Source: Catonia carolina
Taxonomy: Eukaryota; Arthropoda; Insecta; Hemiptera; Achilidae
Reading direction: 5' to 3'
NCBI GenBank assembly: GCA_035578175.1
Contig: JAQMRL010000003.1
Span: 83,277,969 to 83,341,968 of the forward strand
Length of the DNA: 64,000 nt
Below are positions 34,226 through 45,942 of the stretch, one piece after another. The position numbers and the translations under genes were made by a program. The notes below the pieces were generated by a model. That model did not search any database, was not told where the DNA came from, and saw nothing but the letters and a program-made list of their open reading frames with translations. Positions within the stretch are counted from its first letter, which is position 1. Each line of letters opens with the position of its first letter.

Positions 34226-34654
34226 TAATTTTTAGTGTATTAATTAAGTAAGAGTATATTAATTTGTCTTGTAAGAATTAATTACGTAACTACTGCAACA
34301 TAAAATTGAGTAACACCAAATATAAATTTTATATTGAATAACCTGCTGAAGCTGTACTTCAATATACATGCTTTTTTATTTTGTAGATTTGTGTGTTGGG
34401 TAACAGTTTGTATTACTTTCTTTGTATTTAATTTGATACAACAAAACCTTACTTAGTCTATGTATGTTCGGTGCAATCTGTTCAATTTATAACAATAAGC
34501 AACCCCATGACACAACGCATAGATGGGGATGATATATGACATGCTAATGAGGTGTAATCTTGTACAGACCCAGGACGACCATTCCTGAGAGAGTATGGTT
34601 AATTTAACCCCAACATTCAAAGTACACAGGTAACCACTTCTTATAGGCTAACTT

Positions 34655-34890
34655 AACGAACTAGAGACTGCAGATAAAGGCGGGGCATAGTAACCTACAA
34701 CACAGCACAGAGCCAATTGATTTTCGTTAATCGTATCCTGCGTTGTCACGTTGTGGTCCCGCTGTGAATGACAGTCTAACAAAAAGTCAACTGGAGTTTG
34801 GTGGAGTAGAGTGTGACTTAGTGAAGGGGCAACCTCACAGCCGACCTTGGCTGTTATTGGCTAGATCTCATCTACAGTCTTTAGTTCGTT
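34655..34890. mobile_element. Small TIR element (MITE) inside a T1 SINE
   Basis: Terminal inverted repeats AACGAACTAGAGACTGCAGAT and ATCTACAGTCTTTAGTTCGTT differ at two positions. The element interrupts the SINE between GTAACCACT and TAGTATTCAAA. The exact ends and target duplication are unclear, so no superfamily is assigned. Confidence 0.65.
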
Positions 34891-34983
34891 CGGGTGTAGT
34901 ATTCAAATTCGTATAAACGTATAGGCCTACTTTTACCAGGATTTGAACCAAGGAATGTTCGTCTTCGTACATTAGCTCTCTAA

Positions 34984-35996
34984 AGGCCTATTTCATTGAC
35001 CCTAGTTTACTAGCTGCTAGTACTAGGAGGATCTACTAGTGCGTCGGTGACGGTTCCCACACAGCTAGTTAATTATTGCCAGTGCTCTGAAAACATTTAT
35101 TGAGTTGTATTGTATATTGCTGTTTAACAGGTTGACTCCCAAGGCAATTTTTTCTATTTTGCTTAAAAACGCATACCTTTTTTATGGTTCCTTTGCTTTT
35201 TTTATTAATTTTCTTTCAAGTCTGGAGCATTGTAAGGCCTAAATTTTTTTGGCCCTTTTTTAGGTGAGGAACTGATCAGGTACTCAAGAGTAAAAAAATC
35301 AAATTTATTGTGAAAGACTTATGTGTATCTCACTGAAATTTTACTTGTATTTCTATAAAATATTGTTTGTACTTTATAAATAATGTACTATGGGCTATTT
35401 TTCAATAGCACTACATAAATATCAAATATGCATCTCTCTATCAAGCAGTTGTTCGCCGAGTGGTAAACTTGAGTACGTATTGTCTACATAGAGGCACCGA
35501 CCGCAGTCAACTTTTTCAATTAAAAAAAATATTGTAATAGGAAAACCATAAAAAATTTAATGATTTTTCATTGTATAATACTAGACTATAAATAATTGTA
35601 TAAACTAGACTAATAATAAGCTGTTAAGTTTCACCAGCTCATTTTTGACTCAGTGGGATCAAGTAAATCACGAACCATGACTGGGTAAATGTTTTTTGAA
35701 CTCATTTCTAACAGCCAGTACCTATATGATTCAATGCAAAAGAACATCCAATCCGTCTCACGATTCTATTAAAAACACTATTACATGAGAGACTGATCAG
35801 TCTCTCAAAAGTAATTTTTACAGATCTGGTGAGAGACGTATAAGTGTCTCATGGTAGTCAACCTGTTAAAGTTCAACTTACTAGAAACCAGCAACGTTTT
35901 CAAACGTTCACACCGAGCTAGTTGTTCGTTCCCACAACGCTAGTACTAGTTGCTAATTTGCTAGCAACTAGTAAACCAGCGTCGTGTGAATAGGCC
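34984..35996. mobile_element. TTAA-flanked TIR element (outer) inside a T1 SINE
   Basis: TIRs begin AGGCCTATT and share CTAGTTTACTAGC and TTCCCACA-containing blocks over about 90 bp. The left flank is CTAA, apparently a decayed TTAA; the right flank is TTAA. The insertion site is the TTAA in the SINE's GCTGTTAAACAG motif. About 740 bp of its 1 kb is a second element. Confidence 0.68.
35128..35865. mobile_element. TTAA-flanked TIR element (inner), piggyBac-like
   Basis: Starts CAGGTTGACT and ends AGTCAACCTG, with TTAA on both sides (35124-35127 and 35866-35869). Contains palindromic GAGAGACTGATCAGTCTCTC near its right end. No long ORF is present. Confidence 0.75.
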
Positions 35997-36055
35997 TTAA
36001 CAGCTGACTCTCGGCGATGACTCAACCGCTTGACCAATCCGGTGAATTGTAAGAT

Positions 36056-36984
36056 TAATAAGTGAACATTTTTATATTTTCCCTTAAAGTTTTTTCAACA
36101 TAAAGAGTGAATTAGTTTTGTAAAGGTTATTTTTAATTTTTAACGAGGAAGCATTTTATATACTGTTTTATTTAGTTGAGAGATATTTACCGTTACAACT
36201 AGAAAGAAAAGTCATCCAATACCGACGGATTAAATTAACAATTATACGTTTGCTTTTGTTTGTGTCAGGAAATATCTGACCAATAAATTGTAACAGGAAA
36301 TAACATACAAATGTTCTACATAAATATAAAGAATTAGTTTGTTTTTTGCAACACATTACTGTAACTGTAACGTGAAAGTGGAAAATTAATGTTGAACGAT
36401 TATAGCTAATGGAGTTGCCATGTTCCTCATTTGTTTACAAAGACAAATTCTTTCTCATATAACTTTTAATGGTGTGCAAAAAAATCATTTTATAAATGAA
36501 CAAACCAATTCTTGTTTTTTGATTTTCTTTAATTTCATTTTATCTGAATATTTTAATAATGAGCTGTATTACCGTCCGTAAACACTGAAATTTTTATGCG
36601 TAATTTATTTTATTTTGTTTCTGTACCTTGGTTAAATTTATGTTAAAATTGGTTCATTAAAAATGCATTAACATTTAGAGATCGTGGAAAATTTAGGTTA
36701 AATATAATTACGAATTAAATCGATTTAAATTTATTATCATTTTCAAACCTGATTAATGTTTTGTATCGATACATTTTCCTGTTGATAAAAAGTCAACTTT
36801 TTAAGTCTGTAAACAAGATGGCATATAATGTTCTTGCCGTTTAACAACCTACTGATGAGATTAGTACATTTTTTAATTCAGTAGTCTTAAGAATTTCCGG
36901 TTAGGATTATCTTATTCTCATTTACTCTTGAGTATTTTATTGTAAACCAGGAAGTCAGGCAGGATACCTGATTTCTTTGTTTCT
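36056..36984. other. No recognisable gene
   Basis: A+T-rich, nothing assigned. Confidence 0.55.
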
Positions 36985-37165
36985 TTTCTTGTACAGACTC
37001 AGGCTGATTATTCCTTTGATAGAACGTTTAATTTGAACCCCAACTATCAAAGTACACCAAACACTGTCTAGGTTTTTTGCACAGATTTTTCGCCTCCGTA
37101 AATCAGCTGTTAAAAAGCTGACTAGCGGCGACGACTTTACCACTAGACCAACTTTCATGGGGTTT
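36985..37165 (-). repeat. Degenerate T1 SINE fragment
   Basis: The copy keeps CTTGTACAGACTCAGGC, CAAAGTACACC, AATCAGCTGTTAAA and GGCGACGACTTTACC in the right order, with an internal deletion removing the B-box region. It is an old, truncated copy. Confidence 0.7.
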
Positions 37166-39394
37166 TCCTTATAAATAAATAAGTAATTAAATTCTTCCAC
37201 TCAGTTCTTTATTTTTCACAATTGTGTAGGTTGCAGGAGAATGACATGAGGGTGACTTGTTTGGGAACCCTGCAGGTAGTATTTTGTCGTGCGCGACTCT
37301 TTTCCCCTTTACTGCAATCATACATTCATCACAACATACATATATCACAATGTACATTAGACCCAACCGTTTGTAACAAAAGCAAATTCGTATAGAAAAA
37401 CGTCACAGCTTTCACACAAACTAAGAAATGTGTTTGTATGTTGACTTACGGACGGCCTGCATGCGATATCTGTTTACATAAAAAAAAACAACACTCTAGC
37501 CTATCCTTCACACTAAAACGGTAATAAAATATTTCCCTTTCAACATATTCTATTTCTGTAAACGCTGTTAGTTGCGTTGAAGAATTCTCTACAAAATAAA
37601 TACAATAATGACCGATTTGAGACATAAATTGACCTCACTGCAACAAATTTTATTGCGTACTGCACTACAATTTCTATAGCCACTGAGGTGGCTTCGTGCA
37701 GCACGTGGGTTAAGAATGACTATAAAAATGTTTTTGCACGCCCGGTTCAACACTTCTGTCAACAGTATGGGTAGAAGAGAGGTACAATTTAGCCGCATTC
37801 CTCACGTATTCATACTTATTAGGGTTGAACTGTACAATATACTACTTCATCATGGATTAAAGAGAATAATCTGAAAATCTACACAAGCCTTTTACTCCTT
37901 TTGAGATCCGGAACCGGATGTTTAGAGGAGGGTGTTTACATTTGACATCAGGATTGATTTTTTAGTAAATAATTTATAAAAAAATTATTCAGTTACATGA
38001 AAAGGTGTAGGCTTAAGATTTGTCATAACTATAAACGGATTATTGTCTTATCTTTTAATGCTACAGCCTGCAGCTAATTATTATTGTATTGTTAATTCAA
38101 TCAATGACAAAAATTAATCCTTTGTTTTCAAAAAAATAAAATCTAGAGACGTTTAATAAAGCTGTTGTTGTCGTTATTAAAGTGAATGTTATCGTACAAC
38201 ATCTCTTAACATAATCAGTTGAATGATTTAAATTAACTTCGCCCACTTTAAACAGTTGTTGTAGGTCTACTCGATCCATCTTTTTAAATGATTGTTAAGT
38301 CTTTAACGTATTTCAATTCATAAATTCATTTACTATTGCCTACGTTCATTCATAAATTTATTCGTTCATTCATATTTATTAATTTGTTGTCAGTGATGGA
38401 CCAATTAAAATACTGTCTACAATGTAGTTCATTCATTGTTTAGACTACCTGTTCCATCGCTGTGTTTATCAATTCCAGAGTTAAAAGTTGTTTGAAATCT
38501 AGCCGTAAGGATGATTTCTAGTATTCTTTAAACATTGTCGAAAAAGATGCTGAACAAACAAGTTTTAAAACATCATGAGTAATGGAATATCATTATCTAA
38601 TTTAAAATAATATATATCTGTATTTAAACCGTATAATGGTAGTGTACTAATCTATAGGTATTTGAAACGTTGTATTATTATTATTTGACCGAAAAGTTCG
38701 AAATTTTAACAAAACATAGTCAATTATATTCTTACAGCGTGTACTTTGATGTTTATTGGAGAAATAATCGTAGAAAGGTTGTGAGAAATTGTTATGATTT
38801 TAAAAACAAGTGGATATCTATGATCGGAAGTTATAATGACTTGTGTTAGTATATTCTGTAATAATACAGTACTCTATCACAAATGTGTAAAATTAGTCAG
38901 TACACCAAAATATTATAGTGTTTTATTCCACTAATAAAATTCATAAGATATTTATTGCAATATCATTCAGACCTTCTATATGTCTTTATTATGACCAGAC
39001 CAATAATAACTTGTTAATTATAGTACAAGTTATTACAGGTACAACGATTAATTGTAATTACGTGTTCCTTTCTTGATTGTGTTTGTTGTTGTAGTTGCTA
39101 AACAAGTATAATTAACTGTTATTATTTGAATTCCTCAGCTATTAGATGAAGGAACGGTCTTAATAAATCCATTCCTCCCATCACTCTTTATAGTAAATGA
39201 TTTTTATGTATTTTTGTTTATTAGATATTTTTATAATTGTAGGTTTTAATGAAAAGTTCAATGAAATACTTGTAGGTTCATTACTTACGTAATTAAATTC
39301 AACTCTTACTTAAAATTTAAATTTTGTAATTAGGCCGGTTTAAGTTTGTATGAGTACATTAATATTTTATGTTAATAAGTTATAGTATAGGCAT
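37166..39394. other. No recognisable gene
   Basis: A+T-rich, nothing assigned; short minus-strand ORFs only. Confidence 0.55.
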
Positions 39395-39404
39395 AATAGT
39401 AATT

Positions 39405-39795
39405 GTTGTTCAGGTCATCAGCCAAAAGGCTGGTTTGAACCTCTAGAGGTTTTACTAAGTAAAACCAGGAGTGATGTGGTTTACCATTGCCTTCCTCACT
39501 GAGTGGAAAAGTACGCTTGTCAGCATGCCGAGCCCTCTGAAAAGCACATATTTTCCACTCTGCAAATGACACCTTCACTTCATTCACCGCAGGGTCTGGT
39601 TGTATAATGAAATTCATTACTTTCAGATAAGATAACTCTGATTAGTGTCTTTTACACCTCACCTTTTCTGTTCTTAAATGATTCAGTCATTTAATTGGCT
39701 GACCATGTGATAAAAAACAGAACTATTTATTTTAGCCCTGCAACTAACAGATCGAGTGTAAATAATTTGACACTCCACCTGTCTGTTATGGGCAA
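39405..39795 (-). repeat. (AAC)-tailed retroelement copy with target duplication
   Basis: Flanked by the 10-bp duplication AATAGTAATT (39395-39404 and 39796-39805). Its sense strand carries an ORF starting MNFIIQPDPAVNEVK that is open through the copy into the tail. Equivalent ORFs are open in the copies at 50 and 59.5 kb. Confidence 0.87.
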
Positions 39796-39869
39796 AATAG
39801 TAATTATGTTCACTATAATATTTTTAAATTTGAAATGATTAACAGCTTAATCATTAGTTACTTATTTTG

Positions 39870-39985
39870 GGTTATGAAATTTGGGCTTAACTTTTAATGT
39901 GTTTTGATTTTAACCGGGAATTGAATCACAGATCTTTTTCTTTATGGTCCAATACGATTACAACTTTGCCACTGAGGCGGCTTTA
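39870..39985 (-). repeat. Old tRNA-SINE, head H2 fragment
   Basis: AACCGGGAATTGAATCAC and CCACTGAGGCGG on the minus-sense head are recognisable. The tail is truncated. Confidence 0.5.
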
Positions 39986-40020
39986 TTGTAATCTTTATTT
40001 TTAATAAAATTTGTAATATT

Positions 40021-40447
40021 TTTAATTTCTCTTGGCTTATATGAATAATAAAGAAGAAAAGTGGTATCGTTTTCATGTCCATTTTTCGAATCGAGTTTTC
40101 ACCGGAAATATACGTTTTCAGGCCCCATGAACCCTAAACAAACATGTTTTTAACTATTGGTCTGTGCGTACACGTGAATAAAATATCTCAATAACGGAAT
40201 ATCTTATAACGTTAAAACTTAGAACTTAAGTTAGGTATCACTTGGGGACCTGACACGAACATTTTCATCAAAATCGGTCCACGGGAAATAATAGTTTACT
40301 CGTGCAATTTTTTCAAAAATTTCTTCTACGATTTAAAAAAAATCGCCTCATTTACTAAATTTTACATTGTTTACTAATGATTAAACATAGGTTAAATTTT
40401 CATTATTTATATTGACAAGAGAAAGTCGTGTGAGTGTTTCACACAGA
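40021..40447 (+). mobile_element. HINE-like element with internal deletion
   Basis: The 5' part (ATTTCTCTTGGCTTATATG) and the 3' hairpin end (GAGAAAGTCGTGTGAGTG) are present. About 550 bp of the core, including the internal repeats, is missing. Confidence 0.72.
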
Positions 40448-40936
40448 TTATTCTGTTTTTAACTAAACATATACTTACTTTTATAGCACTCTTAGAAATA
40501 TTTGTTAATGTTCCTTACAGAACTGTTTATGTTGTTTTATTTCCTATACAGTTCATGTACACACAAGTAGCCTATTTTTTGTTGCACATAAATTTCTAAT
40601 TATTTGTTACAGAAACATAAAATTACTTTAGTGAGAATTTTAATGAAAGCGGTGAGGCATACTTAAGTCACATTGTATGTTTTTGCTCATAAACTATTAT
40701 GCTTAACTTAATGATGTGGCTAATGGGTGGTTAAAAAAATATTGTACTTCTTTTATTACTTCTTTTTAAATAATGAATTTAGTAGGCTTAAATTGAAATT
40801 AGTTATTCGTACAGTTTACAATTATATAGCCCAGATCTGTTTTGTTTTGTTTCTTTGTATTTTCACGCCGTAATAAGGTTTACATAAAATATTTGGAACG
40901 ATTTTATGGCAATTTGTAAAAACAATTTAAGTTGTT

Positions 40937-41625
40937 GATGTTGCAATCTTTTCAAAAAAGAGCAATAAAATAAAGCAACTTCATGATGCAATGTGAAGAG
41001 GATGATTCTAACGAGGTCTAGTCTTGTACAGATTCAGGCCGACCATATGAAGATGAAAAGTGCCAGACCGGGATTCGAACCCTGGCATAAATAATTTACC
41101 CTAACTATCAGAGTATTGTGGCTCTACCGAAGACTTTTGAAGATTCCTTGGACGCAGAGGATGACGAACTTGGAAGTGTTGCGAAGAATCAACAGACACT
41201 TGGAACTTGTCATCACAATTAAATTCCGAAAACTGTCATACTTGTGTGACAGTTGTGAGAAATGAAGAAAGATACATTTTACTTCAGCAAATACTCCAGG
41301 GTTAGGTCGCAGGAACGAGGGCACAAGGAAGAAGAAGAATATCCTGCGTAGCAAACCTTAGGACTTGGTTTAACAAGCTTTCGGCGGAACCATTCAGAAT
41401 TTGAATCAATAAGGTACAGATAGCGATGATAATCGCCAACATTCGAAATCGGATTGGCACCTAAAGAAGATCAGAGTACACCTGTAACCAATATCTGTTA
41501 TTAAAATCCGTATAAAATTAATTACCTTTACTATGATTTAAATATTCGTCTCTGAAAATCATAAATAAGTTAGCTGAACTGCGGCAACGACTCTACCGCT
41601 TGACCAACACGGTGAGTTTTTAAGG
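40937..41625 (-). repeat. Old T1 SINE broken by inserts
   Basis: SINE segments at about 40937-41040, 41075-41115 and 41470-41625 are recognisable but diverged. A tRNA-like B-box segment at about 41047-41090 and an RT fragment with a 9-bp duplication (41116-41469) lie inside it. Confidence 0.65.
41116..41469 (+). pseudogene. 5'-truncated RT fragment, same family as 16.5 kb
   Basis: Flanked by ATCAGAGTA (41107-41115 and 41470-41478). The readable parts are NLEVLRRINRHLELV...KLSYL and a decayed C-terminus, ending in an AAAGAAG tail. It sits in an old T1 SINE, so it postdates that SINE. Stops and frameshifts are frequent. Confidence 0.75.
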
Positions 41626-43561
41626 CAATATACTATAAACTTTTACTAAACAAGGTGTATTCACAAAATACATATTTTTTATTAGAAAGACAGGACACTT
41701 AAAAATTTGCTCATTGATTATATAACTTCTTTATTTTATCAACCTGTAATAAAATTCGATCACCGTCTTTTCCAAAAGACAACCAAATTTTCTGTTAATT
41801 GTTTTGACGTCTACGAACGGTTAATTAAGAAAAATAAATATTCAATAACATTATGATATTTCACACAACGAGTTACGGAAAAATTTTCACAGAAAGATAA
41901 AGGCACCCTTGAACAAAGTATTCTGGATTGATGCAGCCTCTGTTAATTTTTTTATTAGCCTATTAAATTGAAGAGATTGAGTTATATTTACAAAAGTAAC
42001 GATAAGACACGCAGATCTAACAATCAACACCTCTTTCTTTAAAATTCCTTGGCCTCTATGTCTCTACTTCTACTCTCAAAATAGTATTTTACACACAATT
42101 TGTACAAAGCCCTATACGAACACTCAACAACTACGGAAAAATTTCAGCATCTGTATTGCATTTGAAATAAATTTCACCAAATTATTTTACCAGAACGTAT
42201 TTAAAATTTCCTAAGCACCATAACATATTCATAAATATGGTCCAATGTATTTTACAAGGAGATTCTGTTTTTCCTTCAATACAGAGTTCTACTGAACAGA
42301 TTAAAAATTAGATATAGCCTATTGTTGTAAAGAGGAGAGTTTTGGGGTACCCGATAATGCAAACTGGTTAAAGCCATAACGAGAGTTTATTAAGTAAATA
42401 ACAAATCAATTGTATTAAAGTATCGATGGCGCTAATATTCTGGCGGCGACGCTGTGAAGTTTGTATCAAAAACGCATTTCGTTTTGAAGTGTTGTTTGGA
42501 ATGTAATGAAATCATTATAACGGTTAATATAATTGCGAAATCAGTTGTTAAGAATTAAGTTAATTACATTAATCAATTTATTTTGCGAAGTTATTCACGG
42601 ACAATCTTTTAAAACGCGATAGTATTTTTCTTTTTAATTCTTTTTTTTTAGTTCCTTTATCTTAACCCATAAATTTCCAAGGAAAAAACTTAATTGAAAA
42701 ATAAAATATCTGTTAATTGGTGACAAAAAATTAATGACAAGTCAACTTTTTGTATTTAAGTTGTACCCGGAACTGCTATTTTAATATGTACAGTATTTGA
42801 TTGTTAGATATATTTAAACCGTGTGTATTTATTACATTTTCTAATCGCCCAGTATTTATTAATTAAGCATACTAAGAATAAGTTTCCTCATAAGGAGAAA
42901 GCAAGATTATTTTAAAATAGACGATCTCAAGCCGTCGGCTGAAATTTATAGACATTTTGAAAGTGATCACAGCCTTCCTTTTATGGTGGAGAAATTAACT
43001 GATTACAAAAAAGTGATCAGGATGACTGTGCCGATATGTATAACCATATGCATGCGTGTGTTCATTAAATATGTATTTCTATGTGCGCGCGTTTAATGAA
43101 TAAGTATTACGAATAAGTATTAGTCATACTTTGAACGGATTGAATAAGTAGGCCTATTCTGTAATACTTATTAATTATGTAATTTTAGTTTGTTCGCTAA
43201 ATTGTGAATCTTGTTTGATGTTCGTGATCATCTGTCACATTTTTAAGAGGCCTCTAACGGAAAAATAACGACTAATAAATATTTAACAGTTTAAATTATA
43301 AAATTATGGCATAATTAAATTTTTATTTTTGATATTTATTGGTTATTTAATAGGAGTTTGTTAATGATTACGTACACTTTTGGGAGATTTCCCTTTACAA
43401 ATTATTTGTGACTCCGGAGCGTCTAGTAATTTAGACCCAAAGATTCCTGGTTCAAGTTGCAATCCCTTGACCCGTTACGTTTTCAGTTATTTATCGTCAA
43501 TTATCGGGTTAGCTGCTCGGTTTACTGTTCATTATTGATCTGTAATCTATGATGCTTTTCT
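41626..43561. other. No recognisable gene
   Basis: A+T-rich, nothing assigned. Confidence 0.55.
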
Positions 43562-43885
43562 GGTTATCATCATCATCATGAGGAGGTTTATGTGCCCTAG
43601 GCAGGTTCCTTGCGCCATACTTGTCGCTAGCTTGCTCAATTTTCAGCGAGTGTCGTTATTTCTCCATAACCCATATCTCTTTTAATTCGTCAACATTCTT
43701 AGAATTTTTCCTTTCGCCTTGTACTAGTTCTTGTAACAAATTTTTGATTGAACCTTAATTTTTCATTATTTGTCCTAGCCAGTTAGTTTTCCTCCGTCAA
43801 ATGGTTGCCATCAAACTTCTCTTCGTTTCCACTTCTTGTAATACCTCTACATTCCTCTCTCTGTCGGTCTAATTAATTCTCTAAT
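43562..43885 (-). pseudogene. Decayed RT C-terminal fragment with (ATG)n tail
   Basis: The minus strand ends in GARNLPRAHKPPHDDD and a (GAT)n run. The RNLPRAHKPPH-like ending followed by a triplet tail is common in insect endonuclease-RT LINEs. Upstream frames are broken by several stops. Confidence 0.5.
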
Positions 43886-43932
43886 TGTGTCCGTGCCAAA
43901 ATTTAAAAAAAGCATTGTTTTTTCCTCTTTAA

Positions 43933-44521
43933 CCCTGTATAGGGCAGTACTACTGAGAAATATATATATATTTTGTAAAATATTAAATTTTGCTTTACAG
44001 GGACTTGACATTATTCAAGTACATCACTTCAAGTACATTATTCAAGTAAAAATACATTGTATTTCTAGTGCCAGAACAGTAAGATTTTTTTTCATGTTAA
44101 GCCTTCGTAAGTAATATACTTACCAAGAGACGTTTATTGAAATTAGAATCACATAATGTTTAGTGGTAAGAATGCTTATTAAAAAAACTTGTAGTATTAT
44201 ATAACAAAAAAACTGTAGAGTAACTTAACTTTACATTAGCATGAATGCTTGCTTTCCCGTAAAAACCTTGAATTTTCTAACTACTGTAAAAATGTAACAA
44301 ACAAACACCGTAGTGTACGCTGGTATGAATTCTTACCAGATTCGTGCAACTCACGAAGAAAATGGTCGCTACGCGCTAATTTCAAAATGTGGGTAGCCTA
44401 CTTACCAGAGAACATCTATAACACCATAAAATGCCAATAAGGTTCAACTACATAACTTATTCTTAAATAAACTCGTCCTTATTGCCAGTGGCAAGTATAC
44501 TTAACAAATATATATAAAGGG
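43933..44521 (+). mobile_element. piggyBac-like MITE
   Basis: Flanked by TTAA (43929-43932 and 44522-44525), starting CCCTGTATAGGGCAGTACTAC and ending TATATAAAGGG. It is the inverted relative of the copy at 7817-8382. It ends about 1.4 kb upstream of the RING gene start. Confidence 0.75.
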
Positions 44522-44525
44522 TTAA

Positions 44526-45679
44526 CAGCCATGTTTAGCATCCGAAAAGTAGAAGGGTACATCGTAAATATAACACCGTATGAAACGTTGCTGGAAAGCG
44601 CTGTTCTGTACGTTTTTCTCTCCTTTTAAAAATGCAATAGGTACTTGTCGGTATACACCCGGGAAAAGTCGATGGAGAATTATCGTCGGAGATAACTATT
44701 CTGCTTCCTTCGTTTTGTTATTATCCCCGTGTACTGGCCCTTAAATAATTTTTTAGACCCCTTATTAGTCAAACTATTCATTTTCTAATTGAAGTGCAAG
44801 AAATTTTTAGCTAGATAATGTCGACAATAGGTTTCAAGGTGGTATAGTTTCCCCTTATTCTAGTTCTAGTAAATAAATGTGTACTCAAAAACGCATGATG
44901 TCTAATTATAACAGATCAACATAGTAAAATATGTCCTATGCGCACGCGCCAACTTATGACTGGGGAAGATTTCCCCTCTAACTGCCTCTCGGTGATAGTT
45001 GGAGCAGCGTCCGCACTGATTAATGTCTGGATAGTGTGTAGGGGAATTGTATCGATGCACAGAAGTGGGAGAGGGGAAGCAAGCAGAACAAGTCTTGCAA
45101 GTTTTTTTTAAATTGTAAATTAATAGTTTTGAGTCCCGAGTGAAACTGTTCTACCCGTATTTACTTCTGATTTTCATCTTATTGGTATGATTTTACTTTT
45201 GGAGCTTGACAATAAGATATGCACATTAGCCGAGTGATTATGTACGTCACGATTATTTGTTACAGTTTAATTGATGTTTTTAACAGATATTTTTGATATC
45301 CATTAATCAAATTTAAATATCTAAACAAATTAGGTAGGCTTACCGCCTAATTACTTCATCCTACAAGAAACGGAAACTCCAATTAGTCACCAACAATATT
45401 GTTGACACTTCGTCATAACCTGTGCCAAATACGCCACAGACTTTTAAAACACATATATGGCTTTTGCACGAATACATGTAATTTTACGAACTATAACAAG
45501 GTTATCTTTTAAGATATTTTTATAACAAATAGTGTGGGAGAATATCTGTGTGGAGGTTGATATGGGTTCTCCATCCCTTCTCCTTCTTTCTCTTATTAGT
45601 CATCGCTGTAAAATTTATTCACGTTTGCATAATGTTAAAACATTTTTAGTGATTAAACAATGTGATGTTAGTTTTGTGT
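44526..45679. other. Upstream region of the RING gene
   Basis: A CpG-richer patch (44930-45070, with GCGCACGCGCC and GGAGCAGCGTCCGCAC) may be promoter or 5' UTR. The rest is A+T-rich. Confidence 0.4.
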
Positions 45680-45917
45680 CCGTTGTTCGATAGTTCGGAC
45701 GTGTCAGTCTGTGATATTGATAATTTTTTTTAAATTTTAAATTTAATTTATTTAGATAATTATTATTAATTGTGAAAAGTTTGGTGATGTTAAAAATTGT
45801 GTGTGCCAGTTCTCTTATATTGTTAAGTTATAGTGAAAAGTGTAATATTTATTTCATAGTCATATCATAAGAGTTTATTTTCTGTGATTCTTACAACAAA
45901 ACCCGTGCGAATTAAAA
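45680..45917 (+). promoter_or_regulatory. Probable 5' UTR and initiator region of the RING gene
   Basis: A TCAGT arthropod initiator (45704-45708) lies about 210 bases upstream of the ATG, within CGGACGTGTCAGTCTGTG. No stop-free coding frame precedes the ATG. No TATA box stands at -30. The actual transcription start cannot be fixed from the sequence, and an upstream non-coding exon is possible. The CpG-richer patch at about 44930-45070 is another candidate. Confidence 0.35.
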
Positions 45918-45942
45918 ATGGATTTTGATTGTATATTAGAAG
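45918..45942 (+). CDS. RING gene exon 1, coding part
   Basis: The ATG at 45918 is followed by codons for MDFDCILE and one extra base, then the donor GTATGT at 45943. Only 25 coding bases are present, ending in phase 1. The exon is supported because its last base completes an Asp codon with exon 2 and keeps the RING frame open. It is too short to detect by ORF length. Alternative first exons upstream or inside intron 1 cannot be excluded. Confidence 0.75.

Larger units (their letters stand above)
34468..36055 (-). repeat. T1 SINE interrupted by three other elements
   Basis: SINE pieces lie at about 34468-34640, 34896-34980 and 35997-36050. They are separated by a TIR element (34655-34890) and by a TTAA-flanked element (34984-35996) that itself contains another TTAA-flanked element (35128-35865). 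The SINE pieces read in order and reconstitute the family's body, B box and head. Confidence 0.8.
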
